Origin: Pinus tabuliformis
Taxonomy: Eukaryota; Streptophyta; Pinopsida; Pinales; Pinaceae
Assembly (NCBI GenBank): GCA_031772625.1
Contig: CM062820.1
Span: 319,322,545-319,386,544 of the forward strand
Direction of reading: 5' to 3'
DNA length: 64,000 bases
In this document: positions 34,720 through 48,346 of the stretch, piece by piece
Position numbering within the stretch: position 1 is the stretch's first letter
How the letters are laid out: each line of letters begins with the position of its first letter
Translations under genes and position numbers: made by a program
Notes under the pieces: generated by a model
The model's database searches: none
Seen by the model: only the letters and a program-made list of their open reading frames with translations
Told to the model about the DNA's origin: nothing

Positions 34720-35846
34720 GCGACGGCATGACGCAGGAAATCACACGGCATGACGCAGGAATTAGGCGGAGAGTTTTTGCCCAAGCAGGGCCTAGCGAGG
34801 CCTGGTTGATAATAATGTATGGATAACTTGTTACGCAAGAGTATCAATTACTCGGATATTGATGATAATAATGGAGGAAGGAGGACCGTGTTACTTAAAA
34901 GATAAGTATAACAACTAAGAAGAGAGAAACGCTTACAATGAACTTAAAAAACACGCTAGGTTATTTGGAAAATCCTTACCATAATATTACTCGCTCATCT
35001 AAAATAACAAGCACTACGCTTAGCTCATGTAAAAGTAACAAACATGGGAAGAGATAAACTTTAACATCCTAAATCCCAGAAACATAAAAGCTAATAAAAA
35101 ATTATTTATCTTTAATTTTTTCCCCTTTGAGCATATGAAAGCCAAGAATCTTTGAAGGGTTGGAGGGTTGGAAAAGAAAAACAAGCATGGGAAGAGATAA
35201 TCTTTAACATCCTAAATCCCAAACACATGAAAGCTAATAAAAACCTTTGACCATATCAAAGCCAAGAATCTTAGAAGGGCTGGAGGGTTGGATGTAGGCT
35301 CGAGAGGTGGATTTATGATATAGAGAAAAAAGGTACAATAAATAAAGAAAAAACAAACTTCAAAATAAGGAAAGAAATAATAATAATAAAGTCTTTTTTT
35401 CTCCAATAATATCAAAATAAGGAATGTCAACGTAGGGGTGTATGATACATATCTAATAATATAACAATATCAAAATTAGAAATCTCAATAGGGGCATCAT
35501 ACAAAATAGATAAAAAAAACAAAATTTTGTATGAAATAGAAAAAATTCCAATAAAAATGGAAAAGAAATTTAAAAATAGAAAAAAAAACACAATAATAAT
35601 AAAAGATTAGTTTTTTGTTTTGTTTTTTATTATTATTATCTAAGAAGAGGAAATATTATAACGATGAATTTTACCATAGAGTTGTATGATAAAAAATAAG
35701 GAAAAAAAACACAAAAACTATACATTTTACAAAATAGGAAACTTAAGATAAAAAATTTAAAGACTGTAAAATTGAAATGAAAAATTATAATTTTTTCTAA
35801 GAAATAATAAAATAATTTAATTGTTGAATTGAGGCTTTTGTGATCT
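34720..35846. other. AT-rich DNA with a ~143-bp tandem duplication
   Basis: Units starting CATGGGAAGAGATAA at 35043 and 35186, each including AAGCCAAGAATCTT and ending GGAGGGTTGG near 35171 and 35291. A shorter repeat of CATGACGCAGGAA occurs near 34727 and 34748, upstream of the orphan exon. No other gene. Confidence 0.6.
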
Positions 35847-36540
35847 ATATTAAATTTAAGAGAAAAAAATTTGCGGCGTAAATCTAATGATAACACATTT
35901 GTGGAGAACCAACCAGTGTGGTTCTGACTACATGTTGAAGAATCACCAACCAGTGTGGTTCTGACGACAAGTTGAAGAATCAGATCATGGCTACATATTA
36001 AATAGGGGAGCAGGTCTTCCAACGACTAGGTCCAACGACTAGGTTTGACTGAAAAATGGCTATATTAGTCTGGACATGGCAAATGGCTATAATTTACCCA
36101 GAAATTGGTAGATTTGATTATTCAAATTGCTTAATTATAACAATATTATTATGTTTAAAAAAAATAAAATCTTATTTTAATGCTCATCATGTTTTATTTT
36201 AATAAAAAATTAACCAAATTTGAGTCAAAAATAATAAATCTAGGGAATATGATAATGAGTAAATTGTTAATGTGTATTATTAGTTTTTGAATAATATTAA
36301 TATTATATTATTATAATAGTATTATTCTTATTATTAATGGCTTGAGTAACTATTTAATATAAATTAATTATTAAAATACTAATAGATCTATGGAAATTAG
36401 TGAATGTAAGGATTTAATATTAACTAGAATAATATTAATTATTATTAGTTATAATATTATTCCTATATTCATAGATCTAGGGATATTAGTAATTGTAAGG
36501 ATTTAAAATAAACTAATAATAATTATTATATTATTATTAT
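35847..36540. repeat. Long palindrome, left half (outer part)
   Basis: Reverse complement of about 50335-51018 with moderate divergence. Shared blocks include GACAAGTTGAAGAATCAGAT, CTACATATTAAATAGGG, ATAATTTACCCAGAAA and AGGATTTAAAATAAACTAAT. A local duplication of a ~40-bp unit (CCAACCAGTGTGGTTCTGAC) lies at about 35909-35980. Confidence 0.85.
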
Positions 36541-36658
36541 TTTTTTTCCATGGAAAATTCGTAATTTCATTAGTAAAAGAAATTACATTTTGTAGATGCA
36601 TAAGCATATTCTGATATTTCTATCGATAGTCACAGCTTCCAAAGAAGCAGCAAAACCA

Positions 36659-36772
36659 ACTACCCGAGTCCACGCAGGGAGGTAGTAGTCCAGACAGAGT
36701 CTGTAAAAGAGTCCAAAATATAACAAAAAACAGCAGTATGAATATTATCATGGTCCACGCAGGGAGATAATA
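36659..36772 (-). other. LINE-A 3'-UTR twin hairpins
   Basis: Two inverted repeats: 36659-36686 (ACTACC...GGTAGT) and 36743-36772 (TATTATC...GATAATA). On the minus strand both loops hold TCCCTGCGTGGAC. Compare LINE-C at 58348-58399. Confidence 0.75.
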
Positions 36773-36870
36773 CCAAAAATATGTACTGTGCCAGTCATAA
36801 TATGGCCGCATATCAGATCATAAACAACAAAAGAAATATGTACAATAATTATGTTATCAGTGTCCAAACA

Positions 36871-37773
36871 TTAATTCAAAATGTCCATAAAAGGCCTGTG
36901 ATAGTACTGGTAGAGTTCACCATCAATCTGTTCGCTGATCAGCCAGATGCCCTGCTCCCAGATCGCGCCTTCTTTGGAAAGATGGTCAGCCTCTGTGTTC
37001 CGCTCCCTGTATATATGATTACATGAAAAATAGTCAAAATTTGATATCAATCTTAAAGCCTCATCAAGAATGTGTCTCAATGAGAAAGACCAGCAAGTAG
37101 ATACTCTATTCAACCAATCGCAGACAATCTTAGAGTCACCAAACAGTTGTAATGCATGGCAGTTCTTCTCCAAAGCAAAACGAATGATATGAAAAGCTGC
37201 TAATAGCTCTGCAAAGTTATTCGTGCCCCTTCTAAAGCCCATAGATAGGTTGTATGAATGCCTCTCAGTTTTGTGAAGGATAGCACCCCCACCACAACCG
37301 TCTTCTTGTGCAGCCCCATCAAAGTATGCCCAGGGTCTGTTGGGGTCAATCTGTTCCTAGGAGATAATGCGAGTGCTAGGGGGGGGAGGGTCATCAGGGA
37401 TAAGATCATAATCCGCTTTGATCATGGCAGCTATACTAGACCATCTAGGGGGGGTGTTATGGAATATCAAATGATTGCGAGCTATCCAGATAGCCCAACA
37501 GAACAACAGGGGAAGGTTTCTCAATTTGTGAGGCAAGACAGAATGAAACCAAAGGTTCCAGGCATCAACCAGAGAGCTTGGTTTCCATATACAATTTGAG
37601 GGGACAGCAACAGACACAAGATTCCATGCATTACGAACAACATGGCAATGCAAGAAAATGTGGGAAGCAGATTCACCATCCATGTTGCAAAAGTGACACC
37701 AGTGTGGGCCATAAAAAGATCTCTTCATCAGGTTATCCCCTTTGGGGATTTTATTTTTCAAGATGCACCACAT
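36871..37773 (-). pseudogene. LINE-A ORF2: zinc-binding RT domain and RNase H
   Basis: 37773-37357 holds the zf-RVT block (MWCILKNKIP, CHFCNMDGESASHIFLHC). 37242-36871 holds an RVT_3-type RNase H with NNFAELLAAF, LFGDSKIV and HIYRERNTEADHLSKEG, so E and two D remain; the first D-containing block lies in another frame near 37310. A frameshift lies between the two. Confidence 0.88.
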
Positions 37774-38031
37774 AAGTACTCTAGATCTAGGAGGCGCCTT
37801 AAGTTTCCAGAGGAGTTTCCACCACTGATGAATGTCTTGGGGCTTTCGCGGATTCGCTAGAACAATATAACCCTCCTTTGGTGTATATCTCCCTGATTTC
37901 GCCAGAGCCCAGATTATCTCATCCTCCCCATCTGTAATTCAGATATGTAGCTCCATTAGGGCCTGTGTATAGTCCCTCCAGAGCTACCTCCATTGAGGAG
38001 GGATGTTGAAATGATTATCAGATTTCCAAGC

Positions 38032-39599
38032 CTATTGAAAGAAAGTGGAGTTGTGCTCGTCTGCAATATGGGCTAGGTGTGTAACATTTTTCTCCTTTAA
38101 GTGTGCTATAAGAGCCGGAGGTAATCTGTGCATATTCCCAAAACCTATCCATGGGTCTATCCCAATGCGCACTCTGTTCCCCGAATGTATCCACCATGTA
38201 ATGCCAGAGCGGATGGGCTCCAAAGATTTCAGAATAGCCTTCCAAATTATCGAAATACTTGTATAGGGTCCTACTAGCCTTTGAATCAAATCCAGCACTT
38301 GCGCAGGGGCGATATATTTCGAGTAGGCCACCCTTGTCCATAAACTGTCCGAAGCTACCATTTGCCATCCTAGTTTCGCTGCCAGTGCAGAGGAAAAATC
38401 GTCCAAATTTTTGAGTCCCCAGCCCCCCCATTTTTTAGGAAGTGTGAGTGCTTCCCACTTAGTCCATGCAAATATTCTCCCAGGCTGTTTACCCCTCCAT
38501 AAGAATCTGATGCAAATATTTTGTATCCTGGTCAAAATGCCACGAGGAATCCAGGCCAGAGACATCCAGTAAACTGGGGTCGCTTCGAGGACACTCTTGA
38601 TGAGTGTCAAACGGCCAGCACGAGATAGAAATCTTAAGTACCATATGCTGAGCCTTTTCTCCAGCTTTGCAATGAGCCAAGTCCAATCCGCTATCTTGTA
38701 CCCAATTGGCTTTAACTTGTAACCCAAATATTTCAATCCCTCATCCAATTCCAACTGGGTGAAGTGGAATCTGTGGAGAGCATAATGAATTTCGTGCTGT
38801 GTGCATGTTGTGGCCATCAATGTAGATTTTCCATCATTAATGATCATCCCTGTGGCCTTCTGAAATAAGGAAAAAATGTCTCTGATCGATGTCAGATCCC
38901 CAACGCTACCATTGAGAAAAACCAGCACGTCGTCCACAAAAAGGAGGTGTGTAAGAGTGCAGTCCTCTGTAATCTTAATACCACTGAGTCTACCACGCCT
39001 ATGTTCCTCCGAAATGATCCTACTGAGCCCTTCCATGACCAGGAGAAAAAGTAGTGGTGAGAGAGGACACCCCTGCCGCAGACCTCGAGCCGAGGTGAAA
39101 AAAGGGGTAGCACTTCCATTTACCAGAACACTGAAAGGAATGTTAGTGATGCATCCCATAATCCATTTAATGAAAGGGAAAGGGAAACCAAGGTGGGTTA
39201 GAAGCATTCTCAGGTATAACCAATTTACCCTGTCAAAAGCTTTAGATAAATCCACCTTCATTATCACATCTTTGCCATTTTTGCAATGGAGTGTGTGTAA
39301 TACTCCTGAGCAGTCTCTATCGCCTCATGTATTTTCCTGTCCTTCAGGAATGCAAATTGTTCAGGTAGGATGTGCTTTGATAAGATAGGCTTCAATCTGT
39401 TAGTTATAATTTTAGATATAATCTTGTACAAATAGTTACAAAGCGAAATGGGACGAAATTCATCAAATGTGGATGGATTGTCTGTCTTCGGAATGAGGGA
39501 AATGAATGTGGAGGTAATGGCAGCTTCCAAGCGTCCTGAAGTCCGAGACTCCTCCACAACACTAAGAAGATCCGACCCTATCAAATAAAAAAATGTCAA
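38032..39599 (-). pseudogene. LINE-A ORF2: reverse transcriptase domain
   Basis: Frames 39599-39264 (TSTFISLIPKTDNPSTFDEF, FRPISLCNYLYKIISK) and 39267-38032 (VDLSKAFDRVNW, RGLRQGCPLSPLLF, LLFVDDVLVF) overlap with a one-base shift. The FVDD catalytic box is intact. A linker piece sits upstream at 40193-39945. Confidence 0.92.
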
Positions 39600-40297
39600 A
39601 TAAAATTCAACAGACCAACCATCAGGTCCAAGACTTTTGTCTTTGTTGAACTAGTTTAATGTGGCCCCCATCTCCTCCAAAGTGACTTCCCGAACCAGTT
39701 CCTTCTCATCCCCTAGCTCCACATATCTAGGGAAAAGTTGAGCGACTTTGATAATTTATGATAAATTAGACTCCTTGGGGTCACTGTAGGCATTTTTAAA
39801 ATGTGAGTTTGCAAGTGAAGCGAGCTGAGGTAAAGTGTTGGCTGTTCCACCATGACCATTCTGCATTTTCCAAATAGTATTTATAGCTTTCCTTCCATTA
39901 GCAAACTTTTGATAAAGTTTTGTATTTGCATCCCCCTCCTGTATCTAGATGGCCCTGCTCCTCAATCTCCATTTTTCTTCTTTTTCCTTGAGGATATCAC
40001 CACGTGTCATGTAGAGAGATGTGATGTTGTGCTTGTGCTCCTCTGATCTATAAAGACCACCTAGTTCTTTTTCAAAAACCTCAAGATCGATCTCAATCTG
40101 TCTCAGCGCTTGATCATCCTGTAATCTTTTTTGATGAGCCCATATTTTGGACATCTTTTTCAGCTCAGCTAGGTTGTGGATAAAACCAGCCATTGCTAAA
40201 CCTCTAACCCCTAGTGGGTTTCTTTTCTAGAACTCAGTGATCATGCTAATGTATGAAGCATCCTTAAGCCAGGTAGAACTGAATTTGAAAGGTCCCT

Positions 40298-40999
40298 TCA
40301 GCCTGCCTCTACCATTATCCAATTCCATATAAATAGGAAGGTGATCCGAGAGTCCTCCCGTGCCAACCCATTGCCTGATATTAAGCCTTCCTTAACAAGA
40401 AATCTGTCTAGTCTTCTAGCAAGTCCATTATCTCCCACTCTATTGTTCCTCCAGGTGGCTTGAATCTTTGCAGCAGGTATGTCAATCAGATGGTGCTGAT
40501 CCAAAATGGAAGAGAAGTAGTCTAAGAGGGAATCCCTTTGTGCTTGGTGACCCCAAGATTCCGCATGTCCTATAGAAAAATTTAGGTCCCCTCCGACAAT
40601 AAGATTCTCAGCCGAAAAAAGTTCCAGATTCAGCAAGCGATCCCAGAAATCAGGACGGTTCTGGCAAGGCCCATATATATTGATAATCCTGAAGGGCATC
40701 CCCAGCTCAGCTGAATGAATATCAGCACCTATGTAGCCCTGACCACCCCAACAGTTAATTTCCTTGATAGAGCGTGTGTTTATGCCCAAAGCAAGTCCTC
40801 CAGAATGGCCATGGGCATCTAAACCTGTAAATCTCCACCCTGGCAAAGATTGTTCAAGTGTTCGAGCAATATCATTAGCTGGACCCAAGGTCTCCTGGAG
40901 GAAAATAATGTCCAGTGCTTCGGCAGAGAGTAATCGATGAAGAGCTAGTTTTTTATCGGGCCTAGCTAGCCCTCTGCAATTGTAGGATAGAATCTTCAT
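40298..40999 (-). pseudogene. LINE-A ORF2: apurinic/apyrimidinic-type endonuclease
   Basis: ORF2 starts at ATG 40999: MKILSYNCRGL, IIFLQETLG, INIYGPC, GGDLNFS and a degraded end of the domain. This is the EEP nuclease that nicks target DNA in L1-type LINEs. The C-terminal SDHLPI motif is shifted out of frame near 40340. Confidence 0.9.
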
Positions 41000-41662
41000 G
41001 GAGGGGGTTCGGAGGGGGTTGTTCTTGCTCTAAGAACCCCAGGAATGGTAGATTGCTTGCCCAAAGCAATGTCAACATCTGCTTGGGCTTGGGAATTTTT
41101 GAGATCAGAGGGGCGGCCTCGAGTAGCCTTGAAAGAGGGTGGGGGGTGGAGGATATCAAGTCCCACATGGTCAGGGACCATGTTCCTCGATCAAGACCGA
41201 GTATTGTATCTAGGAACCAAGGCCGACGACAAGGATGTCGAGGGTTGTGGGGGAGGGGTGCAGAAAAGGGCAGGGGGTGTGGGAGGGAGAGTGGGGGGGG
41301 GGGGGGGGGTTAATGTCGCATACACTATGTACAGGGGTCTCAAATGAGAAAACAGTACCCAGACCCAATAACTGCTTAGATATTGAATTATGAATATCAG
41401 AAAAGCATTGAGTGGGGGGTAAGTGGGTGGAATGCATACCCGAAGTATTGGAGTCCCCTGAAGCAGCAGCGGCCAAACCAGGAACAGGAGGTGGGGGTCG
41501 ATGGGGCGGTCGTCCACGCTTCCTCAGAGCGCTCTGGGCAGGTTCCGAAGATCTCAAACCAGGGCCCGAAAATGTGGTAGTACCTCCAGAGCATGGAGTA
41601 GCAATCCTGTGAAAATCCTCAGATGCACGAGGCTGTTCCTCTCTGTCAGGGTCTTCGTGTGA

Positions 41663-42850
41663 CTATGCCTCCTGCTCAGGTGCATCCAGAGGAGAATGTC
41701 TCGCAAACTTCCTGCTATTCCACTTGTTCAGAGGGCAGTCTTTGAATAAGTGCCCCACCTTGTGGCAGCGTCGACATCTGAAAGGAACTCCCTCATAATC
41801 CAGCAACTGCCTCCTCGCTACGTTCCTCCACTGTATGTTAATATACTCCGGAAGCCCATCTGTGAGGTCCATGTGTACTAATATCCTGGCAAATGCCATC
41901 CTCCCTGTAGTGTTAAATGAGTCATCATAGGTAAGGAACGTGCCCATGGCATCCCCTATCTGTCTGAAAATCTGCTCTGTCCAGAAGTGACAGGGAAGGC
42001 CCGGAAGTCGAACCCAAATTGGTCCCGCCCCTGCCCTTTCAAGTTCAGGGTCAAACATTGGCATCCACCTTTGGAGGAGGACAGGAGCTTGATCTATGTG
42101 CCATATTGTGGAGAGGACCCAATTAGTGTGGGCGAGACATTTGAATCTCAATGCGAACCACCCTCGAACAAACGTCTGTACCCTTGGAGGTTCCGATAGA
42201 TGATGTCCCCATACCTCCATTGTCCATTTTTGGAGCCTCTCCACACTGTAATGTCTTCCCCTAACACGACCCACCAGTACCTTTTCAGCCGAATCCATGG
42301 CTTCGCAGAAAGTAGTGTCCTCGGCAAGCTTGAGGAAGATTTCGTTGCTGCACAGTGGGAGGCATTTTTTCCTTTTGGATGTCCCTTTCTGCTTGCTGCT
42401 CGTGCCAACTGCCAAATTATCTGCCTATATAGCCTCAAGTGAGGCCAGGTCCTTCCCTGTCAGAGGTCCTTTTGCCCTGAGGTTGTCGAAATGCCCCGAA
42501 ATGATTCCTATACCCGTGAAATTGCTTGGGGGAGGGTTCCCCAAGATTAGCGTAGTAGATTGAACCTGCGATCGGCTAACCTGTACTGTAGGGCTCTACT
42601 CCAAGGGTTTATCTGCCCCAACCCCTGCAGGAATTGAACCTAGATCTAGCCCTAGGGTTTGCCCTTCCAAGAATCTCCAACGTTCGGCCTCCGACAAAGA
42701 ATCAGTGACGAGCAGAGGGCCTGTGTAATCCTGAATGGCAGTAGCTTCTATAGGAATCAAAATGGAGGGAATGTGCTGCCAAGAGAGAGTTGGAAGGGAA
42801 TTGACCTCTGCAGTTAGTTCATGGTTGAAATATAAATAGTCCTTCACAGT
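41663..42850 (-). pseudogene. LINE-A ORF1: DUF4283 and zinc-knuckle RNA-binding protein
   Basis: 42415-41663: KVLVGRVRGR, WHIDQAPVLLQRWMPMFDPE and IWVRLPGLP, then a CCHC knuckle CRRCHKVGHLFKDC near 41740. The N-terminal part (42847-42596) is in another frame. Homologous to LINE-C ORF1. The stretch 41000-41660 corresponds to the C-terminal tail, shows several shifts and includes a 17-base G run at 41293-41309. Confidence 0.87.
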
Positions 42851-44051
42851 GTTCCCAGTCTGTGATCATATTTGCAGGTTTTCCATCAGTATCACGGAAT
42901 AAACGGTTTTGTCCTCCATATCTGTCTAAAAACCGAGCTGACAACTGCTTGCTGGTCTGTTGGAGGGGTAACGCAAACCGTCTAGGGGAGACTGAATACT
43001 AACCAGCACAAACCACAAAAAACTATAGGAAAACCTTGTGTTGGAGCCATGATAAAAATTGTTAGTTGAAATGGAGGCACCTTCCAGGTTGCTTCCAGCT
43101 CTGAACTAGGGTCGATCACCGGGCTTGATGCCCTAACCCCATTCACTAGATTGACTTGCATCCATCTTCATCCCCAAAAACAATAAAATTCTATTTCTAT
43201 TATTATTATTATTATTATTATGTTATATTAATAATATTATTATTATTTTTTTGCTAAAGCAACAGCCGCACCTTCTATATCATTAAACCAAACATAATTT
43301 ACAATATATACACATTTCCACCAAACTATGTGGTCTAAGGAAAAATAGGAAGATTTCCTACAGAATCAAAGCCCTCAAACCCCAAAAAGTACCCTCCAAA
43401 CCCTTTTGAGTACAGAAAAAAATAAGCAACGGGAATTGCAGGGCACATAAACCCTCCCCATAAATACCTGCGCCAACAAACCCCTAACTTGCCTCTTAAT
43501 CACTGCCATCCATTTTTATTTTTAAATTTGATGTCAGAGATACATATTACTCCATGAAGAAGAAAGATATATAACCCCCCGACCCCACCAAACCACTCGC
43601 ACAATCCTGATCTTTGAACAATCCTGCTAAATCAGATGGCAGAGCTGAAAATCGCACTTCTGAAGTCATCGAAATTTAGTGTGCGATGAGGGTGGTTTTC
43701 AGCCCCGGCCCTCATCCATGTGTCAAGAGTTGTATGGCATCACTGCCGTATTTCCAAAACCACCTTAGCTTGAAAGCGGTGTGATCACTCCAAAACCACT
43801 CGAGAAGTGGTTTTGTCTCCTGACACTAGAAAATTGGGAAATGTTGCTGCCAAAACAGGGCCATCAGTTATTACTCTCAACCTTTCTCCTGATTAAGAAA
43901 ACTAAGCGCTAGACTTCAGGGATTTTCAGGGTTGTGATTACCATAGCTTCTGAGGTCGACCCTAGCCAACCTTCCACTATAGACCTGTCTAACAAAAAAT
44001 GTGAACCCTACAGAAATCTGCTCATTGCATATTGGCTTCCTTATTTTTGTT

Positions 44052-45471
44052 CTAATATAGTTCTTTAAACTCTTCCGCCTGGTTATGGCAAATTTCTTTT
44101 AGGTTTCTCTGCGACATTGCAAGCCAACCCATCGAAATTCTACTATCCTTAAAGTTGACATCTTGGTTGGCTAGAATGTCCGCCAATTTGTCGGCCTTTC
44201 TACGCAAATGGATGAATCTAAGTGTGCGTAGTCCCTGAAGATGTTCTTGTATTTTATGGAGAACCCTTATTAACCTCCAGTGTTTTGTAACTTTTTCCAG
44301 CCCTATTCCATGACTAATTCTCTTGGTTGCATTGATGACTAACTCTGAATCAACTTCTATTATCACATTTTGGCAGTTGTCCTGTTTCAAAAATTCTAAG
44401 CATTGCTCCAATGCCATTAGTTCCACCATGTTGTTGGTGGCTTTTCCTAAACGACAATGGAAGAGGGAGATAATGCTTCCGGTCTCATCCCAAAGAACTC
44501 CACCAAAGCCTACCATTCTCGGGTTACCTTTTGAAGCTCCATCGATGTTATACTTCAAAAAACCTTCGGGGGGGTGGGGAGGGGATTCTAGAATTCTTTA
44601 ACCATTTCCCTCATGATTATTTTTCTATCTAGACCTTGTGGAATGAGCCCCTGCACGCCTAACTACCTGATAATTCTCAACTCTACTTCTGAGGGAGCAT
44701 TTTTGGGGAGATCCCTTTCTGTGGGGCCAACTGTCTCTTTAAGATGTTTCAAGATCTGCTCCAACAGGCGAAGAGAGGAATTCTTCTCTTCTTTGAAAAT
44801 TCTTTTGTTTCTTTCTTTCCACACATTCCATATAATGAAACTTGGCAAAAGAGCTCAGGCAGAGTTAAGACTTCATAATCCAAAAAATTATTCCTCCAAT
44901 TGTTTAGGGTGTTAGTGATACTTTCTTTGTCTCTATCGGACTGATTGAAGATGGTGGCAAAAATATCCCATAACCTTGAGGTGAAAATGCAGCTATTGAC
45001 AAGATGTTCCATTCTCTCCTCTTGGGCTTCACAGAGCTGGCTTCTAGAGGGTCCCACCATACCTCTCTTTCTAATATTGTCTGAGGTTAAGATTTTCCTA
45101 TGGTGAACCAGCCACATAAAGAGTTTGATCTTCATCCAGCCTTTGTGCCTCCATAGCTTCTGCCACATTCTAACCGAAGCTTGGGATTCCAGCCCAAGGA
45201 GAATACCTTTTGCTTCCTTTATATTAAAATTGACCTCTTTGTTGTTACCCCATCTTAGTTGATCCTGCCCTTCAGTAACTAAAATTATCCTCTGATCCAA
45301 CATCCTCTTTAGGGTCTCTGCTTTACTGTTGAGGGTTCTGTCCTCTCTGCCATCTATTTTTCTCCATGTTCTCCATTTTCCTATATTGTGAGCATGCTCC
45401 CAAAAGTCCTTTACCTTTACTAGTCCTTGGTTGTTTGTCTCATGCTTAATTCCCAACAATTCCTCTTTCAA
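44052..45471 (-). pseudogene. LINE-B ORF2: zinc-binding RT domain and RNase H
   Basis: 45471-44749: KLWRHKGWMKIKLFMWLVHH and a C-x-H zf-RVT region. 44558-44052: RNase H with NIDGASKGNPRMVGFGGV, NNMVELMALEQ, IEVDSELV and HLRRKADKLADILAN, so D, E, D, D are all present in this domain. Frames are shifted between domains. Confidence 0.88.
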
Positions 45472-45623
45472 TAGTGCTAGTTCTTATTACCATTTATCCT
45501 CCCAGAAGAGTGCCAGATCTCCATCTCTGATTTGAACCCAGAAACTATTTTTTTGAACCACCCCTTTATTCTCCCAGGCCTTGTTCCATATGGGAGAGCC
45601 CTTCATGTTTCCAGACATTCTTA

Positions 45624-47003
45624 TTAGCTCATAAGAATGCCAGGAGCTGGCATATTTTTCCTTCCAGATGCTTTCCCATTGAGCCTTAGGATCCTTAACT
45701 GACTACCACCAATTTTGGCCCCTAGAACCTTACTGAGAATCCCTAAATCATCAAATCCTAGGCCTCCTTGGTTCTTGGGTTTACAGATCTTTTCCCATGA
45801 GACTAAAGCCCATTTTTTCCTAGTTTCCTCCTTTCCCCAAAGAAAATTTCTTTGGATATTTCTAAATTGTTGTAAGACTCCTTTTAGAGCTGGGAGAGCT
45901 AATAGCATAAAGACTGGGATAGCTTGGAGCATTGCCTTTGTAAGAACCAGTTTACCAACCAAATTTAAAGACTTGATTGTCCATTTCCTGACCTTATCTT
46001 GCATCTCGATGATTAACGGTTCCCAAATGCTCTTGTGCAAAGGTTTAGCCATTAGAGGAACTCCCAAATACGTAGAGGGGAGGGATTCTCTTTGAAAGCC
46101 AAGAATTCTGGAGACATTTCTCTGAATGGCTATATGGGTGTTAAAGAAAAAAAAAATTGATTTGGAAAGATTGACTTCCATACCTATTGCCATATCAAAG
46201 TCATTCAAATTTTGTTTTTATTCAAGCACTTCATTGATTGTGGGAATTCCCTATAACATGGTATCATCTACAAATTGTTGATGAGTCAGAACTTGACCAT
46301 TCTTCGATAGTTGGAGTCCTTGAATTTTGTCCGTTACTTTAACATGCTTAATGGACTGCCCCAACCCTTCCATCATAAGGATGAAGAGAAAAGGATAGAG
46401 TGGATCTCCTTGTCTGAGTCCTCTAGAAGGGAGAAAAATTTTAGAGGGAGAGCCATTAACTAAAATTGAAAAGTTGGAGGAAGTCACCAGGGGCATGACC
46501 CATCTGACTCAATTATGATCAAAACCAAACGTGGTAAGCACTTTCTTGATATATGTCCAGTTCACTTTATCATATGCTTTGGCTATGTCTAATTACATTA
46601 TCATACTCGCTTTCCTTTTACTAGTTAACGAGTGAACCACCTCGTGAGCTTGAATGATGTTATCTAGTACATGTCTGCCTTCCACATAACTAGATTGTTC
46701 TCCTAAAACAAGCGTAGGCAGCAAAGGTTTGAGTTTGTTGGCCATGACCTTGGAAATTATCTTGTAAACTACATTGCATAAAGCGATGGGCCTATACCTC
46801 TCTGGCGTTTGAGCATTATCTTGTTTTGGAATTAGGGCGATGAAGGAGGTATTGAGAGCCTTCAAAATAGTTCTGTTCAGCTTGGAATCTTCCACTACCC
46901 TTAAAATATCCTTTTTGACAATATTCCAACAAACTTTGAAGAAATCCACATTGAATCCATCCGGAGCTAGAGCCTTGCCATTTTTCATTTCCTTGAGTAC
47001 CAC
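45624..47003 (-). pseudogene. LINE-B ORF2: reverse transcriptase domain
   Basis: 47003-46593 (GKALAPDGFNVDFFK, YRPIALCNVVYKIISKV, SYVEGRHVLDNI), 46496-46251 (SRGLRQGDPLYPFLF, QFVDD) and 46208-45624 (YLGVPLMAKP). Stops and shifts separate the three pieces. The FVDD box remains. Confidence 0.9.
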
Positions 47004-47316
47004 ATTGACCTCCTTTTCAGTTATAAGTCTGTTGAGATTTACAGTTATCCTCTCGGAATACCAACTTAGGGATGTGTTTAGTGAAGTCCTTGAAGAAAGG
47101 TTCCCTTACTAAAATGTTTTCCTGAGCAATACCTCAGAAGTGCTTAACTAACATTGCTTCTATCTCCTCATGGGATTGATGTATCTGCCCATCCTTGTCC
47201 TTGATCGAATAGATCCTATTGTGAGTCCTATTTGCAATGGTGGATCTATGGAAAAATTTAGTGTTACGCTCTCCTTTTAGCCATTGAACTCTTGATTTTT
47301 GTTTCCAAAAAATTTC

Positions 47317-48290
47317 CTATTGTTTACACAACTTTTGCCATTCTTGATGATGTTTCTCTACTTGATCATTTTTGTTCTTATCAAAGCCTTCCTTGATCAA
47401 AGCTTGGTTGAGCTCCATAATTTTATTTTCCATAGATTCCTTACCTGCAAAAATGTTTCCAAATTCATTCTTGTTCCAAGCTTTTAGCTTCAGCTTGATG
47501 TGCTTTAATCTTTTGTGTAGCAGGAACATTGTTGATCCCTGAATCTGCAAATCTTCCCCCCACCATTTTTCAATGTTGTTGATGAATTATGGGTGTGAAA
47601 ACAAAATATTTTCAAATTTGAAAGCTCGATTTCTTGGGGTACCTATGCCCTTGATCTCCATTTGAACTGGCCAGTGATATGAGCCTCCAAAAGGGATAAT
47701 TCCTACTATTATTTCCTTGTCTATAAGCATGAGATGAATCTATCTAACTTGGAGGCTACCTGGGAATCCCCTCCTCTTTTATTGTTCCATGTGCAGAGGC
47801 CATTGTTCGTCTCAATGTCAATAAGCATCATGTTTTTTGAAAAGGTTTGGAAGGCTAAGGAATCTTTATTTAGAGCTCTTGTACCCCCTTTTTTCTCCAA
47901 GAGAGGTATGATCATATTGAAGTCTCCTCTTATAACCCAAGGTAATCCTACATGCCTGAACCAGAGATCCACGAAGGATTCTATAAACTTGATTTTGCCA
48001 TCTAACCTTTGAAGGCCATAAACATTTGTGACTAGATAAGTGTCCCTATCTCCTACACACTGTATAACCACTGATAAATAATTCCTTGATGCCTCCGCAT
48101 CAATTATTCCAATTTTTTGGGGATTCCAGAGAGTGAGGATACCCACTATTGTATTTTCTGCTTTAACTTCTAGAAACTCAAATCTACTAAGCCATTTACT
48201 ATGGATTTGCCTTAACTTTTGAATGGAGCATTTCGTTTCTTGGACGAAAATTATATCCGAAGCTGCCTGTTTCATTTTGTTATTCAGCAT
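47317..48290 (-). pseudogene. LINE-B ORF2: endonuclease and linker
   Basis: 48290-47721: DIIFVQETKCS, VTNVYG and GDFNMI, an EEP endonuclease lacking a clear N-terminal start in this frame. 47550-47317 is the helical linker before RT. Confidence 0.87.
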
Positions 48291-48346
48291 TCTCTATTTT
48301 CTCTTACTACCTAGACCTCTAATAGTCCAAGTTGTGAACTTCATAA

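Larger units (their letters stand above)
36541..43190 (-). mobile_element. LINE-A: full-length, decayed plant L1-type LINE
   Basis: Minus strand, ORF1 then ORF2, about 6.6 kb. The 3' end is CCATGG followed by an A-run at 36548-36540, much like LINE-C. Domains are in the proper order, but the frames are broken at several places. It is inserted in an ATT-rich tract of the palindrome, so the target duplication cannot be set. The 5' edge is approximate. Confidence 0.88.

Noticed and set aside
41293-41309. 17-base G run as a possible G-quadruplex regulatory site
   Set aside because: It lies in the decayed tail of LINE-A ORF1 and looks like simple slippage; no sign of function.
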